Assembly: GCA_934162205.1 (NCBI GenBank)
Contig: CAKPIA010000008.1
Coordinates: 1 to 64,000, forward strand
DNA from: an uncultured Clostridia bacterium
GTDB taxonomy: Bacteria; Bacillota; Clostridia; TANB77; CAG-508
Reading direction: 5' to 3'
DNA: 64,000 bases
The position numbers and the translations under genes are program-made. The notes under the pieces are model-generated. The model did no database searches. It was not told where the DNA came from and saw only the letters and a program-made list of their open reading frames with translations. Below, in pieces: positions 43,733 through 53,705 of this stretch (the first letter of the stretch is position 1; each line of letters starts with the position of its first letter).

Positions 43733-44788
43733 TTATTCCTCCAAAAAATCATTATAAGTTTTTGTTATTTCTATTTTTGATTTTCCTTGTTTAATATCTT
43801 CATCTTGTTTAACTATTAAATCAACATCATATATATCTTTTAATTTATGAACATTTTCTTTTTTATGTCCTATTACATTATTTACATCTATTGGATTTAT
43901 TGTAACTTCTACTTCTTTAACTTTTACATTTAGTTTTTTAATTTTACTAACTATTGCATCATACCACAATGCTGATTCTACTAATTGTCTAAAGGCAGGA
44001 TGAAATGGTCCAGCAACAACTTCGCTCGCATCATTTTCTGGATCTGATATTGTATCTGTATTTTGAAGTCCAATTCTTATTACTTCTATATTCTTTTTAG
44101 TAAACATTGCTACTAAATCTTTACAGATTTCAACTGCTTGTGTAACTGTTATAGGTTGATATTCACCATTTTTGTATTCTTCTTCTAATTTTGTATTTTT
44201 TATAACTAATACTGGATATATTCTAACCATTTTAGGTTTTAGTTTAATTAAGGCTTTTGCTGTATTTATTTCATCAATTCTTGTACTTTCTGGAAGTCCT
44301 ACCATCATTTGATGACCTAATTTAAATCCGTGCCATCTTATCATTTTTGATGCTTTTTTTACATCTGCAAATGTATGACCTCTATTGCTTCTTTTTAATA
44401 TATAATCATTTGCTGATTGTACTCCAAGTTCTATTGTTTCTACTTTATACTTTTTAAGCATTTTTAATATTTCTTTATTAATATAATCAGGTCTTGTAGA
44501 AATTCTTATACTGTCTATTTTTTCATTTTTTATGTACTCATATGCCGTACTTAATAATTCTTCTTGTACAGATATATCTATTCCTGTAAAACTTCCTCCG
44601 AAAAAGGCTACTTCTTTATATGCTCTATCATCATTTATTTCTTTAAGAAATTCTTCTATTGTATTTTTTACATCTTCTTTTGTTATCATTTTTGTTTGCC
44701 CACTAATAGATTTTTGATTGCAAAATATACAATCATTTGGACAACCTAAATGTGGTACAAAAATTGGTATTACATATTGTTTTTTCAT
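43733..44788 (-). CDS. Elp3-like radical SAM protein without acetyltransferase domain
   Basis: Radical SAM cluster motif CPNDCIFC (C16, C20, C23), FFGGSFTGI, SIRISTRPDYI, ELGVQSANDYILKRSNRGH and GHQMMVGLP match the Elp3/HemN-like group. The C-terminal part (SEVVAGPFHPAFRQLVES) is the short Elp3-type extension; the GNAT domain is missing. 351 aa. In many Firmicutes this gene sits between rnc and smc; here it directly follows rnc and smc is elsewhere. A tRNA-modification role is inferred, not shown. Confidence 0.88.
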   Translation of the reverse strand: MKKQYVIPIFVPHLGCPNDCIFCNQKSISGQTKMITKEDVKNTIEEFLKEINDDRAYKEVAFFGGSFTGIDISVQEELLSTAYEYIKNEKIDSIRISTRPDYINKEILKMLKKYKVETIELGVQSANDYILKRSNRGHTFADVKKASKMIRWHGFKLGHQMMVGLPESTRIDEINTAKALIKLKPKMVRIYPVLVIKNTKLEEEYKNGEYQPITVTQAVEICKDLVAMFTKKNIEVIRIGLQNTDTISDPENDASEVVAGPFHPAFRQLVESALWYDAIVSKIKKLNVKVKEVEVTINPIDVNNVIGHKKENVHKLKDIYDVDLIVKQDEDIKQGKSKIEITKTYNDFLEE

Positions 44789-44815
44789 ATTTTCACCTCT
44801 TTTAAACTTTACAAA

Positions 44816-45517
44816 TTATGAGTTTAGTTTTTCTAATGCCTTTTGAGCAGCTTGCATTTCTGCCTGTTTTTTACTTTTTCCGCTTCCTGTTGCTAGAACT
44901 TTTCCATTGCATTTTACTTCTGATTCAAATGATTTATCATGGTCTGGACCTTTTTCATTTATTATGTTGTATTGTATTAATACTTCTCCATGTTCTTGTA
45001 ATTTTTCTTGTAATACTGTTTTATAATCTTTAACTCCAACATGTTTTGTAGCAATTTCTATATCATTTTTTAAATTTTCTATAATAAATTTTTTAGCAGG
45101 TTCTAATCCACCATCTAAAAACATTGCTGCAATAATAGCCTCTACGCTGTCTGCCAATATTGCAGGTCTTGTTTTTCCTCCAGACATTTTTTCTGATTTT
45201 CCAAGATACAAGAAATCACTAAAATTATGCATTTTTGCAACTTTATATAAGCTTTTTTCGCATACAACTGTTGCTCTAACTTTAGTCATTTCTCCTTCTT
45301 TTAATTTAGTATAATTTTCGTATAAATACTCACTAGATATAAACTCTAAAATACTATCTCCCAAAAATTCAAGTTTCTCGTTACTTTCCACTTTATTTTC
45401 ATATGCATATGAAGTATGTGTTAAAGCTTTTTTTAATAATTTTACATCTTTAAATTTATATCCAAGTTCTTTTTCTAATAATTCTAAATCCAACTCTTTC
45501 ACCTCCTCTAACTGCAT
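44816..45517 (-). CDS. rnc: Ribonuclease III
   Basis: Double-strand-specific RNase for rRNA maturation. Catalytic signature NEKLEFLGDSILEF (about 43-56), second acidic patch LADSVEAIIAAMFLDGG, C-terminal dsRNA-binding domain from about 160 (DYKTVLQEKLQE ... GSGKSKKQAEMQAAQKAL). 233 aa. GGAGGTG before the ATG. Followed by the radical SAM gene. Confidence 0.97.
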   Translation of the reverse strand: MQLEEVKELDLELLEKELGYKFKDVKLLKKALTHTSYAYENKVESNEKLEFLGDSILEFISSEYLYENYTKLKEGEMTKVRATVVCEKSLYKVAKMHNFSDFLYLGKSEKMSGGKTRPAILADSVEAIIAAMFLDGGLEPAKKFIIENLKNDIEIATKHVGVKDYKTVLQEKLQEHGEVLIQYNIINEKGPDHDKSFESEVKCNGKVLATGSGKSKKQAEMQAAQKALEKLNS

Positions 45518-45570
45518 ATAATTATATACTATTTAACAATATTTGAAAAGTGTTAATCTAAAATTTTACA

Positions 45571-45609
45571 AAAAATAACAATATAGCTAAATACTATATT
45601 GTTATTTTT
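45571..45609 (-). terminator. Terminator of the LRR protein gene
   Basis: AAAAATAACAATATAG / CTATATTGTTATTTTT, a perfect 16-bp stem with a T tail, just past the stop at 45613. Confidence 0.88.
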
Positions 45610-45612
45610 TAT

Positions 45613-47583
45613 TTAAATTTTTCTCATATTCTTTATTCTTACACCAATATGTACACATACTCCAAATGCTACAACTACTAAAACAATTATAATTATTATA
45701 TTATTTGTATTTGAGACTATGCTAGGAGTTGTTGAAACTATTTCAGATTTTCCAGGGTCTATTTTTACATCTTCATCAATGCCTTCTCCATTTGAAACTT
45801 CTCTTAATATTTCTCCATTTTCACAAGTTACAACTTCTCCATTTGTATTATTATAATTATATATAAATGTAGAAATATTTCCATTTGCATCTTTCGCTAT
45901 TATTTCATAGTCCACATTTTTATATATTTTTGTTTCTATTTCATTGTATTTATTAAGATTTTTAGTACAGTCAATATCATTTATTACTAAACTTTTTATT
46001 GGATTTTCTCTGTCTGTGACAGAAATTCTAACTTTAGCAAATTCATCTTGATCTTCTAAAACTTCTATTGTTATAACTGGTCCGTAATAATCTTCTGATA
46101 AACTTACAACCATTACTTGGCATGATGTTGTACATTTTCCATCTTCTGTAGTAGCTGTTATATTTGTTGAACCTATGTTAACACCTTTTACTACTCCATT
46201 TTCATTTACTGTTACAATATTTTCATCTTCACTTTTCCATATTACTTTTTGTGATGCAATATCTTCTGGAGTTATTGTTGCCAAAAATTTTAACGTACCA
46301 TTAATATCTAAAGTTCCATTTTCTTTATTTAATACTATTTTGGGTTCTTCTTTTGGTTCTTCATCTTCTACATTTAAGGCACATCTTAATTTAAGTGTCA
46401 CATCATTTTCTGTATAACTTAAAGTTATTATATTTTTATCCTTTTTTAATCCTTCTCCATCTATAATTTCATAATTATCTATATTTTTTGTAGTACCATC
46501 ATTATAAGTTACTTGTAAAATCATGCCTGTCTTGTCAAAGTTTTCTCCATCTTTATATACAACTTTATTAGGTATTTGCACTATTGATAATTTTCTTGGG
46601 GCATCTTGTAATATATAGTCAATATTATTTTCTTTAGCATAACTACTTACTTTGGATCCGCTCTTACAATAAATTTTCAAATTATTGCATTTATTAAAAA
46701 CTCCTTCTCCTATTTCTATAATATTATTAGAAATTGTCATATTACTTAAAGAAGTACAATCAGCAAATGCTTTATTATCTATTTTAGTTACACTTTCTGG
46801 TATTTCTACTGTAGTTAATTGAGTACATTTATAAAACATTTTCTGTGATATTGTTTTTAATTTTTTTGGAATACTAATACTACTTAAGTTACTACATCCT
46901 TCAAATGCTTGTACATCTACATCTGTAACACTATCTGGTATCGTTACAGATTTTAAATTTACGCAATTCAAAAATGCTTTTTTCCCTATTTTTGTAATAC
47001 TTTGTGCTATTGTTACATTCTGTATATTCTCATCTTCGGCAAATACTTTTTCATCTATTGCTATTACTTTTTTTCCATCTAATTCGCTCGGAATAGTTAT
47101 ATTAGAATTTGTTCCTAAATATTCTTTTATAGAAATATTAGAAGAATTACTTACAGAATATACATAGTCTTCTGATTTTATCAAATATTGAATATTATTT
47201 GATTTTGCATAATCGATTGCATCAGAATTATATGGAGCATATAGTGTCAATTTAGAAGAACATTTTTTAAAAGCGTCATTTCCTATTGTCATTACACTTT
47301 CTGGAATTATTACTTTTGTTAGTTTTGTATTTCCATAAAATGCGTTTTCTCCTATTGATATTACTTCATAATTTTTTGTTCCTATTGTAATGGTACTTGG
47401 TATTGTTATTTCTTTATCATTACCTAAATATCCTGTGATTGTTGCTGTACTATTATCACTATTTATTTGATATTCATAATTTTGATAGTTTGCAGCAAAT
47501 ACACTATTAAAATTACATACACAGTATAATATCCCAATATTTAATATTATAAATAATACTTTTTTTACTATATTTTTTATCAT
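45613..47583 (-). CDS. BspA-type leucine-rich-repeat surface protein with Ig-like domains
   Basis: Signal peptide (1-30, ends FAA). LRR_5/BspA repeats follow (about 70-330, units such as AFYGNTKLTKVIIPESV and AFEGCSNLSSISIPK). Then comes a Big_3-like domain (YKDGENFDKTGMILQVTYND), a Big_2 domain (DINGTLKFLATITP ... NITATTEDGKCTTSCQV) and another beta domain. A C-terminal TM helix (IIIIIVLVVVAFGVCVHIGV) with a basic tail ends the protein. No LPXTG, so it is membrane anchored. 656 aa. Likely adhesin or matrix-binding protein. Confidence 0.87.
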   Translation of the reverse strand: MIKNIVKKVLFIILNIGILYCVCNFNSVFAANYQNYEYQINSDNSTATITGYLGNDKEITIPSTITIGTKNYEVISIGENAFYGNTKLTKVIIPESVMTIGNDAFKKCSSKLTLYAPYNSDAIDYAKSNNIQYLIKSEDYVYSVSNSSNISIKEYLGTNSNITIPSELDGKKVIAIDEKVFAEDENIQNVTIAQSITKIGKKAFLNCVNLKSVTIPDSVTDVDVQAFEGCSNLSSISIPKKLKTISQKMFYKCTQLTTVEIPESVTKIDNKAFADCTSLSNMTISNNIIEIGEGVFNKCNNLKIYCKSGSKVSSYAKENNIDYILQDAPRKLSIVQIPNKVVYKDGENFDKTGMILQVTYNDGTTKNIDNYEIIDGEGLKKDKNIITLSYTENDVTLKLRCALNVEDEEPKEEPKIVLNKENGTLDINGTLKFLATITPEDIASQKVIWKSEDENIVTVNENGVVKGVNIGSTNITATTEDGKCTTSCQVMVVSLSEDYYGPVITIEVLEDQDEFAKVRISVTDRENPIKSLVINDIDCTKNLNKYNEIETKIYKNVDYEIIAKDANGNISTFIYNYNNTNGEVVTCENGEILREVSNGEGIDEDVKIDPGKSEIVSTTPSIVSNTNNIIIIIVLVVVAFGVCVHIGVRIKNMRKI

Positions 47584-47598
47584 AATAATATTCTCCTA

Positions 47599-48321
47599 TT
47601 ATTTTAATAAATTTTTTACTTCTTTTATAGTAAGATATCTCCAATCTCCAATTTTTAAATCTTTTACATTAATATTTCCTATTTTTGATCTATGTAATGC
47701 AAGAACCTTTTTATTTATTGCTTCACACATTTTTCTTACTTGCCTATTTTTTCCTTCATGTATTTTTATCTCTATTCGAGAAATATCTTTTTCTTTATCA
47801 ATTTTTAAAATTCTTGCATTTGCTTCTTTTGTAGTATAATTTTCGTCTATTACTACACCTTTTTGTAAATTTTCAATATCTTCTTTTGTTACAATTCCTT
47901 TTACAGTAACATTATATGTTTTGTCTATTTCATGTTTTGGATGAGTTACTTTGTACACAAATTCCCCATCATTTGTTAGTATTATTGCACCAGATGTATA
48001 CATATCTAGTCTTCCTACTGGCACAACTCTTTTATTTGTTTTTATTAAGTCTAAAACTGTATCTCTAGAAAATTGATCTTTTACAGTAGTTACATATCCA
48101 ATTGGTTTGTTTAGTAAAATATACACTTTTTCGTCATCTTCATGTTTTAAAGTTTTTCCATTAAAAACTACTTCGTCTTTATTTGGATTAATTTTTGTTC
48201 CAAGTTCTGTTACTATTTTTCCATTTACTTTAACTTTTCCTTGACTTATTAATTCTTCACATTTTCTCCTTGATGCTACACCACATTCTGCCATATATTT
48301 TTGAAGTCTTATTTCTTCCAT
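47599..48321 (-). CDS. 16S/23S rRNA pseudouridine synthase (RsuA/RluB family)
   Basis: S4 domain (RLQKYMAECGVASRRKCEEL, 5-24), then the catalytic domain with Asp in PVGRLDMYTSGAIILTNDG and the C-terminal KIHEGKNRQVRKMCEAI. 240 aa, the RluB/YpuL size. Eleven bases downstream of rluD in an rluD-rluB run; specificity between RluB and RsuA cannot be settled from sequence alone. Confidence 0.92.
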   Translation of the reverse strand: MEEIRLQKYMAECGVASRRKCEELISQGKVKVNGKIVTELGTKINPNKDEVVFNGKTLKHEDDEKVYILLNKPIGYVTTVKDQFSRDTVLDLIKTNKRVVPVGRLDMYTSGAIILTNDGEFVYKVTHPKHEIDKTYNVTVKGIVTKEDIENLQKGVVIDENYTTKEANARILKIDKEKDISRIEIKIHEGKNRQVRKMCEAINKKVLALHRSKIGNINVKDLKIGDWRYLTIKEVKNLLK

Positions 48322-48332
48322 TTTTTCTCCTT

Positions 48333-49256
48333 TTAATTTTGAACTTTACTTGTTTCCTCTAGTTTCTTTATTACATTCTTAAAATATTGTGGCAATTCAG
48401 CTTCCAAGTACATCTCCTCATTTGTAATTGGATGTCTAAATTTCAAAGATTTTGCATGCAAACATTGTCCCACAATTCCAAATTCATTTTTTCCATTTGA
48501 GTATGTATAATCTCCCACAATAGGATAACCAATTTCTGATAAGTGAACTCTTATTTGATGTGTTCTACCTGTTTCTATATTTACTTGTAATAATGTATAA
48601 TTATTAAATCTTTCTAAAACTTTTATATGTGTTATTGCATTTTTTCCATTTTTAACAACAGCCATTTTCTTTCTATCTTTTTGACTTCTCCCAATTGGCA
48701 TATTTATTGTTGCTTCATTTTCTTTTACAAATCCTCTTACTAATGCAATGTATGTTTTTTTAACTTCTCTATTTTTTATTTGTTCACTTAAATTTATATG
48801 TGCTTCATCATTTTTAGCAATTATAATTATTCCTGATGTATCCTTATCTAGTCTATGTACTATTCCAGGACGTATTTCTCCACCAATTCCAGATAAAGAT
48901 CCTTTACATATTGACATTATTGCATTTACCAATGTACCATCAGGATTTCCATTTGCTGGGTGAACTACTAATCCTTTTGGTTTATTTACAACTATTATAT
49001 CTTTATCTTCATATATTATATCTACTGCTATATCTTGAGCCTTTAATGATATTTCTTTAGGTTCTATTTCTTCTAATGTTATTTTATCTCCTTCTGAAAC
49101 TTTGTAAGATGCCTTTGGATTTTTTCCATTTACTAAAATATTTCCTTCTTCTATTAATTTTTGCACCATTGTTCTAGAAATTTTTTCATTTTTTACACTA
49201 AGATATGCATCAAGTCTTTTTCCTATTTCTTCTCTTTCTACAATAAATTCTTTCAA
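48333..49256 (-). CDS. RluD-family pseudouridine synthase
   Basis: N-terminal S4 domain (KRLDAYLSVKNEKISRTMVQ), catalytic Asp in GIVHRLDKDTSGIIII, HQIRVHLSEIGYPIVGDYTY. 307 aa. Directly downstream of lspA, the arrangement seen across Firmicutes (lspA-rluD). Predicted target is 23S rRNA helix 69. Confidence 0.94.
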   Translation of the reverse strand: MKEFIVEREEIGKRLDAYLSVKNEKISRTMVQKLIEEGNILVNGKNPKASYKVSEGDKITLEEIEPKEISLKAQDIAVDIIYEDKDIIVVNKPKGLVVHPANGNPDGTLVNAIMSICKGSLSGIGGEIRPGIVHRLDKDTSGIIIIAKNDEAHINLSEQIKNREVKKTYIALVRGFVKENEATINMPIGRSQKDRKKMAVVKNGKNAITHIKVLERFNNYTLLQVNIETGRTHQIRVHLSEIGYPIVGDYTYSNGKNEFGIVGQCLHAKSLKFRHPITNEEMYLEAELPQYFKNVIKKLEETSKVQN

Positions 49257-49259
49257 AAT

Positions 49260-49739
49260 TTACTCCTTTTCATCTTTATTTCTTTTTTCTTTAACTGTAA
49301 ATATTGTAAATATAACAACAAATCCAATCCAACCTATTAAAACATATAAATCTGCCAGATTAAATACTGGTAAATTTTTTATATTTATAAAATCTAGCAC
49401 ATATCCCCTGCAAATTCTATCAATCAAATTACTTATACCACCAGCTAATACTAAAGATAAGACTACTTTTGTTTTTATATCTATTAATTTATTACCATTT
49501 GTCATAAATTTTATTATTATTCCTAATACTATTACATTTGTTACTATATATGAAAAAGTTGAATTTTGTCCAACTCCAAATGCTCCACCTTTATTCTCGG
49601 TTAATTTAATTTCAACAACATTCGGAATTATTGTTTTTGTAGAATTATTTATTATAACTAATTTAATTAATTGATCCAGTACTAATAATACAATTATTAA
49701 AACTATTATTGATACTGTTGTTTTACTTATCTTTTTCAT
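49260..49739 (-). CDS. lspA: Lipoprotein signal peptidase
   Basis: Aspartyl protease that cleaves prolipoprotein signals. Four TM helices, conserved NKGGAFG, SNLIDRICRGYVLDFI with the first catalytic Asp and NLADLYVLIG with the second. 159 aa. Three bases before rluD, likely translationally coupled. Confidence 0.96.
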   Translation of the reverse strand: MKKISKTTVSIIVLIIVLLVLDQLIKLVIINNSTKTIIPNVVEIKLTENKGGAFGVGQNSTFSYIVTNVIVLGIIIKFMTNGNKLIDIKTKVVLSLVLAGGISNLIDRICRGYVLDFINIKNLPVFNLADLYVLIGWIGFVVIFTIFTVKEKRNKDEKE

Positions 49740-49750
49740 TTTTATTCTCC

Positions 49751-51430
49751 TTAGTTATTTAAGACCTCATAAATAACAAATTTATCATCTGAATATAACT
49801 TTTTGTAATTTTCACCATCTGTCTTTTTTATTATCATATTTATTTTTGAATTTTTCATTGTTATCAAATGAGTTATACCATATTTTTCAAAAGTATCTCC
49901 ATAAAATTTAGATAATCCAGATGTTTCTATATAATCCATAAAAATATCTTGTCCATCTTCTGCTTTTCCAGTTGGTGAATTAAATTCTGGTGAATACAAA
50001 TCACATCTAGAATCTATAAATACTGGAATTCCTCTATATAACATATAACTTCCATAATTATAATCATTAAATATCTTTATGTTTTTTACATCTAAATTTT
50101 CTAACATCCAGTCACAAGCAGATACTGGATACGAAGATTCATCTATATATTTATCATTTATTTTTGGTTTATATATATACATACTTAATATTATAACTAA
50201 CCCTGCTAATATAAACATTCCTACTTTTGTAGTTAAAATATTTTGTATTTTTTCTACTGCCCCTTTAAAATATTTTTCCATTAATTGCATTAAAAATCTA
50301 TTTAATATTATTGAACATACTATTATAAATACTGATCTTTGTCTTCTTGAATAAAACATTAAAAACACAAGTCCACCAAGCATAAATAAGTCACTTAGTC
50401 TTATTTTTGAATCTGAAAATATTAATATTGCCAAAAAGATTATTATTACACATAGTATATCTGCATGGTTAATTAATGTTAAAGGTAAATGCTCATTAAT
50501 ATTTTGTGTTGTATTTCCACTCATTAATTTAAATATATGTGTATATGGTTCAAATGTAGTTTGAGGTGTTAAAAGTCCAGTAAATACGCATATAATCATT
50601 ACTATTATAAGTAATTTAACATTATTATTTTTATTAATTTTTATTTTATATGGATGTTCCTTTTCTTCTTCTCTTTTAATTTTTATTCTTTCATTTTTTT
50701 CTTCTAGATTTTTTAATTCTTCTTTTAATTCTTTTAATTTTTCTTCATTTATTTTTTTATTTTCTAATCTTTTTATTTTTCTATTTAAAATTTTAATTCT
50801 TATTTTTTGATATATAACAACATCAGATAATATAGCAAAAACATATTCTCCTATATATGGCAAAAATAGTACAAAATAAAATGGCCATACTGCAGCATGG
50901 AAATTAGCAATTATAATTGGTAAAATAATTAAACCTATTGCATATCTTTTCTTTTTAGTTTCTAATAATCTTTCTATAAAATAAATTTCCCAAGCAAATA
51001 ATATAAATGTTACAAGTTGTGCTCTTGCAGCAACATACCCTTCCAACAAATACATAGCCCCTATTGTTATAAAAAATGAGATCACTTTATTTTTTACTAA
51101 TTTACTATTTGCTTTATATATACTTATTCCTAATATTACAGACAGTACACATGTAGATACATATATTCCATTTAGTCCAAATAAGAAATATATAAAATAA
51201 ATACATACATCATATGCCCAATGAGGATATGTGTATGGTAATCCTTCATGCCATGAAAATGGGTCTTTCATATCTATTCCGTTTTGGATTATATTTTCCC
51301 CAACTTTTATAGTATAAAATGTATCATTTTGAAGTGATACTGGTGCTATTGCTATACAAAATATAGTAATTAATACTATTGCTAATATTTCAAATCTTAT
51401 ATTTGATAACTTAAATTGCTTTTTTTCCAT
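49751..51430 (-). CDS. Polytopic membrane protein, GT-C-like
   Basis: About 11 TM helices with a cytosolic Lys/Glu-rich coiled loop (about 215-265) and an extracytoplasmic C-terminal domain (KIFNDYNYGSYMLYRG, FIDSRCDLYSP). The first outer loop (DTFYTIKVGENI ... DPFSWHEGLPYTYPHWAYD) carries acidic residues like GT-C glycosyltransferases, which use lipid-linked sugars. 559 aa. No family name recognised. First gene of the lspA-rluD-rluB run, with GAGGAG before the ATG. Confidence 0.7.
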   Translation of the reverse strand: MEKKQFKLSNIRFEILAIVLITIFCIAIAPVSLQNDTFYTIKVGENIIQNGIDMKDPFSWHEGLPYTYPHWAYDVCIYFIYFLFGLNGIYVSTCVLSVILGISIYKANSKLVKNKVISFFITIGAMYLLEGYVAARAQLVTFILFAWEIYFIERLLETKKKRYAIGLIILPIIIANFHAAVWPFYFVLFLPYIGEYVFAILSDVVIYQKIRIKILNRKIKRLENKKINEEKLKELKEELKNLEEKNERIKIKREEEKEHPYKIKINKNNNVKLLIIVMIICVFTGLLTPQTTFEPYTHIFKLMSGNTTQNINEHLPLTLINHADILCVIIIFLAILIFSDSKIRLSDLFMLGGLVFLMFYSRRQRSVFIIVCSIILNRFLMQLMEKYFKGAVEKIQNILTTKVGMFILAGLVIILSMYIYKPKINDKYIDESSYPVSACDWMLENLDVKNIKIFNDYNYGSYMLYRGIPVFIDSRCDLYSPEFNSPTGKAEDGQDIFMDYIETSGLSKFYGDTFEKYGITHLITMKNSKINMIIKKTDGENYKKLYSDDKFVIYEVLNN

Positions 51431-51465
51431 TTATATTCTCCTCTTTTTGTTTTACTTATTATACC

Positions 51466-51505
51466 AAAAAGAGTTTGAAAAGACTATACTTTTCAAACTC
51501 TTTTT
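51466..51505 (-). terminator. Terminator of the two-domain SSB gene
   Basis: AAAAAGAGTTTGAAAAG / CTTTTCAAACTCTTTTT, a perfect 17-bp stem, loop 6. Confidence 0.9.
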
Positions 51506-51523
51506 ACATATTTTTATATTTTT

Positions 51524-52222
51524 TTATACAGCTTCTTGATTTTCTGTTTTTTCTTCACTTGCATCATCTTGATTTATTATCTCTAAACTTCCTATTGAAA
51601 CTTCATATGCTACTCTTGTTTGTGATGTTCCATCTTCAAACTTCTTCTCATAAGTTCTTGATTGAACTCTTCCTACAATTTTAACTTGAGTTCCAACTTC
51701 TATATTTTGACAAAATCTTGCATTTCTTCCCCATGCAATTGATGGTATGTAATCAGATTTATTATATGCTCTATTTACTGCTAATAATATATCTGCAATT
51801 TCTCTTCCAAATGGTGTTTGTCTATATATAGGTTTTTTACATATATATCCTATTAATACAACTTCGTTTGTTACTTGATCTTTTTTTGTTAACTCATTTT
51901 CTTCTTGTTCTTCATTTTCTTCTAATTCAACAATATCTTTTGCAAACACTGTTAATATTAATCTGTTTTTTTCATTTTCATAACTATTATAAGATCTAAA
52001 TTGACCTTTAACTAATAATTTTTTACCAATTGCTAACATATCGTCATTAACTATTCTTTCTGAAACAGTTATTGGTATGATATCTGCATTTCCACTTAAA
52101 CGTGGTATTGATAAATCAAATACGTAAAATTTTTCTCCATAAATTTCATGACTATATTTTTTTTCTCCTGTAACTTTTCCTACTAATGTTAAGTAGTTAT
52201 TTTCTAAATAATTTGTATCCAA
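51524..52222 (-). CDS. Two-OB-fold single-strand DNA-binding-like protein
   Basis: Two SSB-type OB folds in tandem: 5-100 (NYLTLVGKVTGEK ... LLVKGQFRSYN) and 115-215 (NEVVLIGYICKKPIYRQTPFGRE ... PSIAWGRNARFC ... VKIVGRVQSRTYEK). The tail is acidic but lacks the DDLPF tip of the main SSB. The start is TTG (LDTNYLEN...), set by AGGAGG eight bases upstream; there is no nearby ATG. 232 aa. Likely a specialised, repair or competence-related SSB. Clostridial relatives are annotated simply as SSB. Confidence 0.82.
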   Translation of the reverse strand: MDTNYLENNYLTLVGKVTGEKKYSHEIYGEKFYVFDLSIPRLSGNADIIPITVSERIVNDDMLAIGKKLLVKGQFRSYNSYENEKNRLILTVFAKDIVELEENEEQEENELTKKDQVTNEVVLIGYICKKPIYRQTPFGREIADILLAVNRAYNKSDYIPSIAWGRNARFCQNIEVGTQVKIVGRVQSRTYEKKFEDGTSQTRVAYEVSIGSLEIINQDDASEEKTENQEAV

Positions 52223-52361
52223 ATTGATTTCCTCCCTATTTTTTATATTTTATCAATTGTACTTTTTTCCTTAAGAATTTTACTTACAAACTCTATTATA
52301 CACCATTTTTTTGGTTTTGTCTACATAAACAGTTAAATTTATACAAAAAAGTTATTTATTG

Positions 52362-52874
52362 CTAATCTTGTATTGCATTATACAGTAGCAATATAGAAAA
52401 ATAAGCCAAACAATTGTAAGCATTATTATCTATATTTTCATTGAATTTTATGTTGAATTCATTTGGTTCTATTAATTCTTGATATGCATTTTTTATATTT
52501 CTCTGTAGGCAAATAATCATATTGTTATCGCCTATACTCGAAGCTGTTATAGTAGATTTTTGGTTTAACCCAAATGTTAAAATATCAAATTGCAATTCTT
52601 CTATTAATGTTTTGTTTATATCAATATCATCATTTATTATTAAATATTTACAATTTTCTAATGTTTTTCTTATTTCATATACCTTATTATTCAATTTATT
52701 TGGAAAAGATAATATAACTATTGTATCAAACTTTACATTCTTTAAATTATCTATACTTTTATCATCTATATCTATTAATTCTAATTTTTCTTTAAATTTA
52801 CTAATTTTTTTCTTTATTCTTTTATTTAGTAATCTATAATCTTTGTTTTCACCAATTACCCCAACAAATAACAT
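52362..52874 (-). CDS. Mur-ligase-like orphan protein, probably non-catalytic
   Basis: 170 aa. The central FDTIVILSF, LIINDDIDINKTLI and DILTFGLNQKSTITASSI recall the part of Mur ligases that leads into the C-terminal domain, but the ATP-binding GTxGKT loop is missing, so ligase activity is unlikely. GGAGATAT precedes the ATG. No confident family assignment. Confidence 0.5.
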   Translation of the reverse strand: MLFVGVIGENKDYRLLNKRIKKKISKFKEKLELIDIDDKSIDNLKNVKFDTIVILSFPNKLNNKVYEIRKTLENCKYLIINDDIDINKTLIEELQFDILTFGLNQKSTITASSIGDNNMIICLQRNIKNAYQELIEPNEFNIKFNENIDNNAYNCLAYFSILLLYNAIQD

Positions 52875-52933
52875 TGATATCTCCTTATATTTAGCTATTT
52901 ATAATATTATTGCATATATTATAAATTTTATTC

Positions 52934-53705
52934 TTATTTATTTTTTTGTTGAGTTCCATTAACATCAATTTTATAATTATCTTTATATATAATGTCAGAT
53001 ACTTTTACTATTTCGTATCCTTCTTTTTTTATATTTTTAATTAGCATATCTAAACTATTTGCTGTATTTTTAGTTCCATTGTGACTTAATATAATTGACC
53101 CTTTCGATAATTTATTTTTTATCCTATTCCACATTTCTTCACCTGTTAAATCTTTATAATCTAATGTATCTAAATTCCATTGTATTGAGTAATATCTTTT
53201 ATCTTCTGCAGATTTAATCACAGTATTATTATATTCTCCATATGGTGTTCTATATAAGTTTGTTCTCTTTCCTATTAATTTTTCTATTTTTTCATTACTT
53301 TTCTCTAATTCCTCTATGTTTTGTTCATAGCTTAGTTTATTTACATGTGGATGAGTATTGCTATGTGTTCCGTATTTCATGTCCTGCTTCGTATATTTTC
53401 TTTACCTCTTCTGGATATTTATCCATCCAATCTCCTACAATAAAAAATGTTATATGTACATCATTTTCTTTTAGAACTTCTAATATTTTATCTATATCGT
53501 CTGCATTCCATGCACAATTCATTGTAAATGCAATTTTATTTTCTTCTATATTCACATTATATATTGGAAGCCTTTTTTCTACCGTACTTGATGTTTCTAT
53601 TACATCTTGTTTATTTAATGCACCAGCTGTAAAAAAAAGAACTATAACAGTTAAAATAGATACAATATATGCATATATCTTTTCTTTATTAAATACTAAA
53701 AACAT
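52934..53705 (-). CDS. NodB polysaccharide deacetylase (PdaB-like), +1 frameshift at CGG
   Basis: N-terminal TM anchor (about 8-27) and a NodB domain: KIAFTMNCAWNADDIDKIL, ITFFIVGDWMDKYPEEV, then GHEI, after which the zero frame reads CGG AAC ACA TAG. Dropping one C (53372) restores GTHSNTHPHV, the metal-binding H..H motif, and the rest runs intact to LYRTPYGEYN and SIILSHNG. Start ATG 53705 after AGGTGAT. Combined length about 256 aa, normal for PdaB/CDA-type proteins that act on cell-wall or spore-cortex glycans. In MNCAW the usual catalytic Asp is replaced by Asn, as in several PdaB proteins. Confidence 0.85.
53370..53372 (-). other. CGG at +1 frameshift site 1 (NodB deacetylase)
   Basis: Zero frame ATA CGG AAC ACA TAG; the shifted frame ATA-C-GGA ACA CAT restores a conserved glycine and the GTHS motif. 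Confidence 0.75.
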
